Part shown: in pieces, positions 53,870-64,000 of the stretch | Layout of the letters: each line of letters starts with the position of its first letter | How positions within the stretch are numbered: position 1 is the stretch's first letter | From: Asterella californica | Taxonomy: Eukaryota; Streptophyta; Marchantiopsida; Marchantiales; Aytoniaceae | Length of the DNA: 64,000 nucleotides | Direction: 5' to 3' | Assembly: GCA_036924285.1 (NCBI GenBank) | Contig: JAYKYS010000014.1 | Span: forward strand, 6,014,001 to 6,078,000 | Notes under the pieces: model-generated | What the model was told of the DNA's origin: nothing | Seen by the model: the letters and a program-made list of their open reading frames with translations, nothing else | Database searches by the model: none | Program-made: the position numbers and the translations under genes

Positions 53870-55720
53870 TTACATCTGAACCTTCCACTGAAGCGCAACT
53901 ACTCTTTGTTGACACCATTCAACATTGTTTCTCGGTTTGTTCTTCTTCATACAGAAATCTCTGCTTTGCTTCGCAACACGCTGAAAGATAGGAAATACGG
54001 CCCGGGTACTACGGAGGATTTCAATCGCATGAGGGAAGTGAAAACTGACCAGGTTGATCTCCCCTGTATGGAACCGAATCGGATTTCTCAAAGATCTTGA
54101 TCTTCAATGATATTTTCATCTCCTTCTTCTTCTTCTTTATTTGTAGGTCGAATGCCTGCTCCAACTGCTATTTCTTGTTATAGTCGGAACAACTGATTTC
54201 TTATCTAGACTACGATTGTCTTACAAATCGGTTGCTCATGGTCAGAATAAAATGAAAAGCTAAGATTCATATTCTGAAATATCGAACTCTTGTTTGTAGA
54301 GTGCATGTCTTCCTCTACCACTTCAAACCTTACATCTCTCTGGATAATATTTTCTAATGTAAGGATCCACTGACTCAGTTTCATATCATTGGATTTCTAT
54401 CCTGCAAGATACGTTGTTCTCATCACGACTCAAAACTTGTAACACCTATCAGACCCAAAAAGATTGTCGCCCTCCACAAGGACAACAAGTAGTTAATTCT
54501 CTCTTAAATCTTTAACATCATCAATCTTGTGTAGACTGTCATATGTAATGCTTCCTGGTCTTGCTTGTCGTGTTCTTGCATATAATGATATTCTTTCATC
54601 AAACACTTGTCGCTCCAATTCGTCAACAGTTATCAGTATGTCCGAGACAATTATATCTTTATTGTTAACATCGTCTGAAGGAGTTAAAGGCCATATCCAA
54701 GATCTAGTCAACGAAAAAAGACACCCAGATAGTATTTGTCTGGCAACTTGTTCTTGATTGTAGAATCAGTAATTCCATCATGTTCTCTCGATCTCATCCA
54801 GATACTTGTAACATATATTCTGAATATCCATTTGGATGTTGAAGATATTTCTTAATGTGTTAGGTCCACTTTTTTTCCTTCAACTGACTCCGTTAATATA
54901 GTTTCACCACGTTTTGCTTTCAAGTAAGACTTCAATGATAGAAGGTCCGATACATGCAAGTAACTCTTTTTGTTGGAATCCAGTTGACATCAGTTGAGAA
55001 CTTTTTATTCCATATCTGAACCTCCACGCGCTCATCTTTTTTGATTTTGAATTGTTGGTTGTAAGTGATATAATGAAGAGGTCAAACTGGAAGAAGTGCT
55101 TCTTCAATAAATGCTTGAAGTTGTAAGTTTCCTCGGGAAGAGTAACTTGAGGCTGTCGAGTGTATGCTTATCTAATGATGTCATTGAGTTATGGTAAAAT
55201 AAAAGCATTCTTTCGCTGGAGAGCTGTGGAGAATCTACTAAACATTTTATCAACATGATCATGAGCATGTCCTACCTTGAGAAAACCTAGTTTTATTTTT
55301 TTGAAAATCTGCCTATCTACTAACATAACAAGATAAGCAAAAACAATATTGTTGTTGTTTTCTCTTATTGTGTTATCTAATTGCAACTTTAAAACTGATG
55401 ACAAAGGACCTTCGCATTCAGATATCATACAATGCAAAATAGAGATAGGCATATTAGAATTAGACTTAATATTGTTTAAGATAAAGAAGACTCTAGTTTG
55501 AAATATCTCATTAAAAATTAATGCATCTACAAGATGAACTCTTATCATAGAAGAACCGTCAATAGCTTTCGGAACTTTAGAGAAATGCAGAATCCATGTC
55601 TTCGCTTGATCAATTCCATCTATGGAACAATATCTTTGGATGAAGATAGAGCTTTTTTTTCTCTCCTTGCGCTAGTACCACGTTCATCAGCTTGTTGATG
55701 ACGATGAGTCTTTAAACTAG
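53870..55720 (-). pseudogene. DUF7869-type protein relic (probable transposon gene)
   Basis: The best frame, 55548-55189 (119 codons), contains a QLDNTIRENNNN segment and LGFLKVGHAHDHVDKMFSRF. This recalls the LDN..REN and VGHTHEDVDQ.FS motifs of DUF7869 proteins, which are common in transposon-like genes. Preceding codons at about 55720-55550 (IDQAKTWILHFSK) fit the same domain. Downstream minus-strand frames at 55107-54904, 54711-54493 and 54091-53870 (with REVKTDQVDLP-like and TRSW pieces) continue the protein in shifted frames. I count several stops. Function unknown; the DNA-binding/catalytic role in transposition is an inference. Confidence 0.65.
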
Positions 55721-56589
55721 TTATGATAAACTCTGTAAAACATATAATATGAATAAGTTAGACAAGATCTCAACATGATGTTCACCCATGGACGTCATGG
55801 ACTTCTCATGTAAATATATATTTTTTGAGAGTTACTCTATTCAAACAACATAATACAAAATCAAATTCTTATACATAGCACTACTTCATGCATGTATATG
55901 AAAAGTAAAAGGTGGAAAGATCTTGAATCTGGTATAAAAAACACAGTAATCAGAATGGTCATATATATTAAAAAGAGTAGATTAAATTTACTTAGAGACA
56001 TTAAATACTTAGAATTCAGTGTTAGCATAGTTCTTGCTTCTAACTGTTATGTCCATTTACTAACATATCATTCAGCTTTATAGCTCTTACTAGTGAATAT
56101 TTTCCTCGCATTTATCTTCATGTCAAGACAATAACCTGATCTATAGATGTACATGTAACAAGAAGTCACGAGATTGAGAGTCGCACGACAAGAGCGATGT
56201 GACTGATAAAGCTGATTACATGTGACTGGTAAAGCTGACGAGCTGAGCTCCTTTCTCTATGTCCCCACCGTATGATTGTTGCATAAAAAAACACTGCAAA
56301 TGAACGGCTTCAACTCTTTCATTAAAGAGATTTTTTTGTAAGGAATTGAGACAACCGCTTTGCAAGGTTTTACCGTGTAGAAGCACAAGCTTACCAAAGC
56401 TTTTTCTAATCAGAAACATAAAGTCTCGATGGGTAAAATGTAGAACACATATATTTTAAGAATATATGTACCACAGTAGAGCGAGACTTAATACGAGACT
56501 TAACATCATGTCAAGAGAATGAGAAATTACCCTCATAAATTTAGAAAAAATAAAAATATATAGAGTACTAAATCTAGTTCATGCACTGT
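55721..56589. other. AT-rich, no recognisable gene
   Basis: Short frames (55892-56083 plus, 56419-56216 minus) are without domain signal. Confidence 0.5.
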
Positions 56590-57043
56590 TATTCATGAAT
56601 TACACCAGTACGCTAGAGTCCCATATATGCACATCCGAACATTCACTCATCATACAACATTGCATTCAGATACAGTGCACAAGTTCCTCCAAAATTATAA
56701 ATCCTTTTTATTGAAAGTTCCCTTCTGCTTGATTGATTAATCGAAAACTATCGGTCCTAGAGACAAGGCCTTTTATATACTAGTTGTTAAGCAACACGTT
56801 GTTAGACCGTTACACCAAGATCAAGAACCTCCTAACTGTCTAAGGGTCAGATATCCTGATCTCATTCCATAAAGATAGTAATCTGAAATAATCTATATCC
56901 AGTTATACCTTCCAGATTTACAACATGTATCCGTAAATCTTTCCGTATCTACTCGGACTAACTTCCATAACTATCTATAAAATATTTCAAGACGATATCT
57001 CCGGATTGTCCTCTAAAACTCGTGGGTGAAGACTAAGATAACA
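56590..57043 (-). repeat. Putative degraded gypsy LTR with TATA box
   Basis: On the minus strand TGTTATCTTAGTC (ending at 57043) follows a purine-leaning AATAGGTAAA, suggesting a 3' LTR start. A TATATAAAAGGCC box is centred near 56778. The far end is not defined and no partner LTR is visible. It would belong to the integrase relic at 57700-58560. Confidence 0.4.
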
Positions 57044-57699
57044 TTTACCTATTTCTTTGCTTAATAACTATCCTCAGTCCTTCCTCTTCGTATCTACCAA
57101 CTCATCTCCATCTTTAGGAAGCTTGGATTGTTCGGAAGGTCCCGCTTCAACATCATCTCTATCTCTTTGTCTTCGAGTGATCTGTTGGACGATATCTCAT
57201 AACTCCTCGTGATCTCTCTTCGGATCCATTAAATCCATCAACTCATTACAACGCTTGGACTAGAGTCCAGATGTCTGATATCGAATTGGTCAAATGTGTG
57301 ATCATTTCGGCCGTAAATACTAACTCTTTCCATAATCGATTTAATGCTTTGTCTTGTTTTGTGATATGTCTTGTTTTGTTTTGCAAGTATGTCATATACT
57401 ATTCTTGCATCAAATTGAAGACAGAAGTCGTGTAGCTAAGAACATACGAGTATCTCCACGAACACCTTAAATCAGGATTGATAGCTTAGCTAACTCGTTC
57501 TTTGTCTAAAAAATTCCATCTACTCTGATCTTTTATAGTTTGTCCACCGCGTGATCATACAAGTTCATCTGTTTGCATGTAGCTGTGCAAAGATGTGCTT
57601 CTCTTAACGTGGATGTCATCTTGTTACGGATCCATGATGTCCTTAATCACATGTTATTTATTTCTCCCACCCTCTGAGTTCGTTTAGACATCTGGATTA

Positions 57700-58560
57700 G
57701 GTATTCATCCATTGGTACTAGTGCTTCAACTCCATATACCATCCGGAACGTTGTATGTCATGTGAAAGTTTTAGTGCCATTCTCATTACTCATAAAACAA
57801 ATGGTAAGTATACATCTCATGAATTATTTTCCACAAGTTTCCTTAGGATAGTTATAAGTATTTTGTTTGTAGATTCTGCTTGTCCATTACACTGAGGGTA
57901 ATACGGAGTGGAGAATCTATGTTTAATTCGGTAGTGGTTTGTCATTTCTTCTAAGATTTATTAAAAAATTTCCGACCTTGATCTGTTATCAATTCAACAA
58001 GACAGTCAAACTTTATGATTATGTGCTCATAGATCAATTTTGATGTTACTTTTGCTGTGCTCTCTCTATAGATTTGTGCTTCCATACATTTGAAACATAA
58101 TCAGTGGGTGTTATGATGTACATTTTCTGTGTAAAACAGGTGGAAGGATTGATAGATCCTATGAAATCAATTCCTCACTTTTGAGAGATATCAACAAGAA
58201 ATACTAGATGTAAGGGCATTCCTTCTTTGAGGACTATACTTCTTTGACATTCATCGCAAGTTTGAACGTATTCTTCACAGTCTTTGAATATGATAAGCCA
58301 CCATAGTCCAGAAGGTAGTATTTTATGAATGTATCATCTCGTGCAAAGTGTCTTCTTGTTGGTCCTTCATGAGCTTCCTCCATGATACTGATTTTCTGAT
58401 TGTTTGGTATGCATCTCCTAAGAATGTCATCACTTTCTTTTTTGTAAAGGGTTCCTTATGTAAGTGTATAACTCTTTGTTTGTGAATAGGTAAGTTCCTT
58501 GTCCAACAGTCGCTCTCTTCATCCAAGATTAAAACTCTTTAGGTATATAGATTCGAGTTA
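57700..58560 (-). pseudogene. Gypsy integrase relic
   Basis: Minus-strand translation gives a zinc region near 58370-58230 (EAHEGPTRRHFARD, then C-x2-C in a shifted frame), GIDFIG near 58155, ELITDQGRKFF near 57985, and STPYYPQCNGQAEST near 57885. These are the HHCC, first D, second D and E-region landmarks of Ty3/gypsy integrase. Many stops and frameshifts are present. The RNase H part would lie toward 58790 but is not recognisable. Confidence 0.8.
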
Positions 58561-59360
58561 TGATCTCTCCATGTTGTGTATGTGTTCTTACGATACTATT
58601 TCATTCTTATCCTCTAACACGGTTCGATTTTCAACTGACTGATATAGTGAACCATTGGATTGGAAATGCTTATCTGAAGTGGAATTTGATGTTTAATGAG
58701 GATCGTTACAAACAAGCGGTTTTCTCGCACAGACGGCAAGAGTCGTGGAATGTATCCGACTTTCCTACGCAAATGAATCCTTAGTACTGTAGCAGTTGAG
58801 GATTAGCATAAAAAGGTTTGGTATAAGGCGCGTGAAAGTTATAGTTTCACAACAACTTTACACGTGTGTATATTTATAATTCTGTTGAAGATACTCGAAC
58901 ATTAATAGGGCGTGTCAAAGTTCAGGAGAAATATTCTCTTTCGGCCGGAGGAGTATCAGTCGTAATTGTGTTACGCTGGGTAGGGAGAAGTTTTACGATT
59001 AACTTTATACAGATATTGGATCTAATGACCACAGCTTTTAGAAAAGAGGTGCAAAGTTAACCGCTAGTTTTTGAATGATGATTGTTACTAAAGATAGTGC
59101 ATTCCGTCTGGATATAAATGCTCCATCCATAATTTTCTCTGTCTTCAAGTTTGAAGATCCATTGTAGTGGAGCGATTTTGAAATTGGAGGGAGTGAAGCT
59201 TGCGGTTGTTCTAAGTCATAGACATGACGTCCACATCCACCATTTGTAGTTCTGAAGAAAAGAGAGTTGTAGAGAGTGATCGAGTTGATTCACAATTTGA
59301 TAGAATAGAAAGTGTTATCCGCGTTACATTTTTCATCCGGACAGAAACTTGTAAGCAAAC

Positions 59361-60452
59361 ATGGCTCCAAAACAAGTCGAGCCATCGACGAGAAGAAAAT
59401 ATACGTTTGAATGCTTCTGACTATGACAAGATCGTCAATTATTTAAAAAATCCTGATAATTTTGCATCTTTATATGGAACGGGGAGGAAAACGAAGATCG
59501 AAGCTGTGAGATGTTTGACGAAATCTACTGCATTTAACGTCATGGCATCATAGATATCCGAGTTAGATGATTTTCTTTTGGTCACCGAGAAGAGCTCAGA
59601 AAATGAGTGGCTCGATACATTAATATGTACAAAAAAGCAAGAGAACTGAAAGATAGCACTGGCGGAGATGCGACAGAGACAGAAATGACTCATGGTGTTA
59701 CGTTAGAAGGGAAGTTGAATTCTTGTTGTCTTCATTTTTTTCGAATGAATGTTACATCGAAAGTCATGTCAATATAAATCCTCCAGCAATATCTTCTATG
59801 AGTTTAGATGACTTCAATGGATCGAATGATCATGTTATCCGATTAGATGATGATGATGAACACATTGATGAGACAAAGTTTATCTATCGACCTTCGGAGG
59901 ATGTTGAATTTATCTATCGACCTTCTGAAGTATACGAACAGTCTGCAGGTTCATTGAAAGAAGAGTTGTACTATGTTGCACTGCTCCATGAAGAGAGGAG
60001 AGGAAGATGATATTGAAGATGAGCTAGAGGAACAAGGTAACGAGGAGAGTATCATATTGGAGAGAGATCCAGAAACTCGACCTGTTTCAGAATCAGCAAG
60101 GAGTAATAAAGCTCATAGTTCTATAACTTCAAGAACTTCTGTTCTCTCCGCTTACGAAGAGTTGAAAGACAAATATGAATACAGAAAAGACTTTTTAGAT
60201 TATAGGAGAGTACTTTTAGAAGAGAAGAGAAAAGCTAGAGAATCTTTGGAGAAAGAGGAAGTGAAGAGACGAAAAATGACTCTTTACATTGAAATGACGC
60301 GAGTAGGAAGAGATTTAGAAGAAATCAAAAGTGCTTTTGATTTCATTGATTCACTACAAAATATTTTGCTACAAAGCAACCGATTTCAAACTGATCTCTG
60401 TATATATATATACGATTGTCTCAAATATGAGTTTTTCATATTGGTCCCATAA
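59361..60452 (+). pseudogene. Myb/SANT-like relic, second copy
   Basis: Identical to 571-1662, with the same early stop and frame breaks. Confidence 0.45.
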
Positions 60453-61213
60453 AGAAAAAATCTCGGTAAATCATTATTTTTGTTATTTCAAAACTCTATA
60501 ACTCATTATATATGTTGTTTCGAAGTTCTAGAATCACTATGATTATATGTACAATGCATTGATCCGACTGCATACCATCATGATTTCAAATTACTCATTT
60601 GAAAAGAACATATGAGAGTTTTTTCAAGAAGGAGAGAGAGTGTTCGAGTTAGAATGCAAAAGCACGAACCGTGGAGAGTGAGAGAAGAGGTGAGAGTTTA
60701 AAGAGAAGAGATAAGTGACTAGTTAGAGAGGAGAGGAGAAGGTTTTAGGAGAGGGTTTGAAGAAAATAGTGACTGGTTTAAAGAGGAGAGGAGTATGATG
60801 CGACTGGTTCAAGAGGAGAGGAGAAGGTCTTTAGAAGAGGATTTGAGGATAGGTGTGAGCGAGGAGGAGAGGAGAAGAGAGAATGAGGAGACCAGAAGTG
60901 TGAGAGAGGAGAGGAGTTCTCGTTGAAAGCGAGAACTTGTTGAATTTGAACTGTTTGATTTCGTAAGATCGGATCTGAGCGATTCTCAAATCGCTATAAT
61001 GAAGATGAGAGACGGAGGAGGTGGGAGTAGTAGTAGTAGAGGTGGTGGTAGTAGTACAGACACGATCCAAAAACGAGGCGGAGGTGGAGGTTTAAGAGAG
61101 AAGAGAGGACGAGACGGAGAATCTTGTAAGTTCATAATCATTGTCACCATTGCTTTAAATATGAATGTTTTTGAATACTTTGAATTGCTTTGAATGTGTT
61201 GTTAATCATTAGC

Positions 61214-61765
61214 GATTCAAGGTGAATCCTTGTGTAATAAGATGATTCATGATGAATCATCTGATTAGGGTTAGCGATTCAAGATGCATCACTATAATCA
61301 GATGATTCACACCTGAATTGCTGTAGCAATGTTCGATACATAAGACGAAACAGTTTGTTTCATCTCGCGTATGAGCGCAACATATGTTTCATTGTAATTT
61401 CATGTGTAACATGGGCGAAACAACATGTTTCGTCCTCTTTTGAATGAAACAGGCTGTTTTGCCACTGTTGTATCTAAAATGACGTATGAGTGAGACATAT
61501 GTTTTATTGTAGTTTAATGTAACAGAGAATTTCGCCCCTATCTTGTAATTGTAATAGTTTGTAAGAGGGCAAAACATGTTGTTTCGTCCTTGTTAAAAAC
61601 TGCAATACTTTGTGGTAGTTGAGCGAGACAGTTTCGAGCAAAACACTAGTGTTTCTCAATAGTATTTTGTAAAACTCACAAGATAGTCAATTTCACAAAA
61701 TACCTCGAGCAAAACATTTGTTTCACGAGGTATCTCTCGCTCGACTCGCAAAACAGTCTTTGTCT
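61214..61765. repeat. Palindrome arrays, second copy
   Basis: Identical to 2424-2975, both the GATTCA/TGAATC and the GAAACA/TGTTTC families. Confidence 0.75.
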
Positions 61766-61772
61766 TCAAGGT

Positions 61773-62906
61773 ACATACATGGGATTTGGTTAAGCTACCA
61801 GGAGGAAAAACAACCATCCAATGCAAATGGATTTACAAAACCAAGTTACAATTAGATGGTTCAGTTGACAAGCTGAAAGCAAGGTTAGTAGCAAGAGGAT
61901 TTCAACAACAAGAAGGAATTGATTGTGAAGAAATGTTTGCACCAGTTGCAAAATGAGATTCAATCATACTTGTAATGACTCTTGCTCTTCATTACCACTG
62001 GGAAATACATCAGATGGATGTGAAGTCAGCCTTCATGGAGAGTTAGAGAAAGAAGTTAACATGGTTCCACCACCAGGATTTGAAGTGAAAAAGAAGAAGG
62101 ATCATGTGTGCATTCTCAGCAAATCCTTATATGGATTAAAGCAAGCACCAAGAGTTTGGTAAATTATAAGATACATGGATTTCTACACAGCCATGAACTC
62201 AGAAGATCAGAGCTGGATCCAAACCTCTATGTCTTGAAAGATAATTCAAAGAGAACCATACTCATCTTATGTGTGGATGATATCTTAATATCAAGAAGTG
62301 ATAAGGAGTTGGTGCAACTACTCAAAGGAGAACTCAGCAAGAGGTTTGAGATGTCCGATTTGGGTTTAGCAAGATTCTTCCTTGGTGTTGATATTTGACA
62401 GATGGAGGACTGTATTATGCTTTCTCAACAAGCATACATAAAGTCATACTTGGAGAGTTCCAGATGAAAGATTGCAAGTCATCAGCAACACCTATGGAGC
62501 AAGAAAGTGGTTTTGAGAAGACTACAGCTGAAAATATCATTGAAGAATATCTGTACAAGAAACTAATTGATAAACTCAGATATCTCATCCACACCATACC
62601 TGATATTTGTTATGCTGTTGGGAGGCTATGTTAATTTATGCATTGTCCAAATTCATCTCATTGGGTTGCTGCAAAGAGAATTCTGAGATCTATATCTGAA
62701 AGGTACTATCAATCTTGGTCTTTTATTCAAGGAGAGGAGAAGTGAACTCATGGCTTCAGTGATAGCGATTGAGCTAGAGATACTTGCAGCACAAAATCCA
62801 CATGAGGTGCATGCTTCAACTTATGTTCAGGTGGAATTATCAGTTGGAGCAGCAAGAAGCAGAATACAGTAGCAAGATCTTCACCGAAAGCTGAATACAT
62901 TGCTCT
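61773..62906 (+). pseudogene. Copia RT/RNase H fragment, second copy
   Basis: Same as 2983-4116, including the shared TGA at the RT start (61953-61955) and the abrupt end before host-like sequence. It carries G at 62404 where the left copy has A. Confidence 0.92.
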
Positions 62907-62927
62907 TAGAACATGGACTAATACTTA

Positions 62928-63235
62928 TGTTACAAAACTGAGAATTGTACTCCCAAGTCTCTCAGAATACAGAATTTATCTCCCACAACAGAATACTACC
63001 AGCCTATTAGAACTGATAACAGATCAACCTGTTAAAACTAATGAGAAGGAGAACTTAACAGAAATATTCAAAGATGAAATATGCACAGCTTTACTTAGAC
63101 TTCAGAACTGGTACAGACAGAAAGGACCCCCGACTCATACTACTCTACAGAGAATGTAGGTTAATATACTATTGATACATAATTGTTGTCATCTCAAAGT
63201 GATTTATCTAACGGCTGCCCCAGTGCTTCTTACGT
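62928..63235 (-). repeat. Inverted copia LTR part, second copy
   Basis: Same as 4138-4445, with the inverted 21-bp host-like flank at 62907-62927. Confidence 0.88.
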
Positions 63236-64000
63236 TGTCGTGTCGGATATTGCGTGAAGGATGTCCAGGAAAACGTGAGGTTTCTGGCTGTGGAGATGTT
63301 GCGTGCTGAAACAGAGACAAGACAGAGAAGAACAACCACGAAAAGAAATGCTGCGATATATACCACTCCCAAATGTATGTACACTGCCAGTTCTTTCTCC
63401 TAAGAGCACAGAACTGAGAACCAGACCAGAGCAGTCTGTAACCTACTTCAAAAGCCCCTGAAACAACCCTTGAATCACAACCTTGACCAAAAACCACCGA
63501 AGCGTAGCTCAAAACAAGAGAAACTTCTCTTTGCTAACAAACAGAGCCACAGCAGTATCACGCGATCCAAACCCAAGTCTTAACCACATTCATGTATAAG
63601 CTCTTAGCTAAAGCTAGCTACCACAAGCTGTATACAGCCAACCAGAACTCTAACGGACTCAAAAGAGCAAAACCCGTAGCGAAGAAACCGAAAAAGGTCT
63701 ATCTGTGGACTTCTGCCTTTCACTGAACGGACTTCAGATGTCGATATGGTCTCCTCCGCTGACTCCGTTAACCCAAGAAACCTTCAGATCTGACTCCTGA
63801 TAGCCGAGATATTCCGATTTTCGGTCGCAGGTGATCGAACCTTCAAAAATTGCTCCCTGCGGCTTAAAACCACACACCACGCACAAACGGATCGTCTAAA
63901 CTGATATCCGTCTTCCCTGGCAGATAGATCCAGCTACCTTGAACCCAACAAGACTCCAAACAAGCCGTTTGGAGTTCCCCTTGCAAAATCACGCAAGAAA
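63236..64000 (-). mobile_element. Gag-only element, second copy, cut by window end
   Basis: It starts TGTCGTGTCGG and matches 4446-5210. The target site is the same, so this is a copy of the same insertion by duplication and not an independent one. Confidence 0.88.

Larger units (their letters stand above)
58791..64000. repeat. Right copy of long direct repeat
   Basis: Same orientation and content as 1-5210, cut by the window end inside the LTR of the gag-only element. The one difference I found is at 62404. The DNA just left of it (58561-58790) has no counterpart in view because the left copy starts at position 1. Confidence 0.95.

Noticed and set aside
61953..63235. An independent second copia insertion
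   Set aside because: Same breakpoints, inversion and inserted element as 3163-4445, so it is part of the long duplication.
1..64000. tRNA or rRNA genes
   Set aside because: None recognised on either strand. The tRNA-like matches are retrotransposon primer sites.

Overview
This window is nuclear DNA of a land plant. It is dominated by LTR retrotransposons with plant-type primer-binding sites and nested insertions, and the only well-supported host genes are two intronless germin-like proteins. Both germins lack the N-terminal cysteine pair usual in seed-plant germins, which makes a bryophyte (for example a liverwort) my best guess. No organism-specific marker proves this.

Layout. 1-5210 recurs almost perfectly at 58791-64000, a direct repeat with an offset of exactly 58,790 bp. 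It holds a broken Myb/SANT-like gene, a purine tract, an array of short palindromes, and a copia fragment. The 3' end of that copia (4117-11147) was inverted after insertion, and its LTR was then split by a gag-only LTR retrotransposon (4446-10734, minus strand). 11148-13882 is a host-type block that reappears inverted at 48170-50440. 13883-18900 is a decayed minus-strand gypsy element. 18987-28567 is a minus-strand coiled-coil/gag-like gene cut by a young, apparently intact gypsy element (20252-27876: 797-bp LTRs, 4-bp target duplication, 1608-codon polyprotein, extra zinc-knuckle ORF). 28568-30430 is extremely rich in GTCTTC/GAAGAC. A hAT-type transposase relic, a degenerate repeat field and a copia scrap follow to about 33900.

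The host island is 35160-50440. Two germin-like genes face each other (37920-38540 plus, 47159-47794 minus) in a large, diverged inverted duplication that includes their upstream regions. A young copia element (39732-44726, two differences between 401-bp LTRs, TSD ATAGA) sits near the symmetry axis. A Harbinger/Tourist-like MITE lies at 46393-46779.

51111-58560 is a graveyard: a solo LTR, two copia relics, a DUF7869-type gene relic and a gypsy integrase relic. The repeat then restarts at 58791.

How the parts relate. The germins are predicted secreted Mn-binding cupins. Nearly everything else is mobile DNA, and its nesting order gives a relative chronology: germin duplication first, then decayed elements and solo LTRs, then the copia and its inversion, then the gag-only element, and finally the two young elements and the near-identical long repeat (the relative order of these last events is not fixed).
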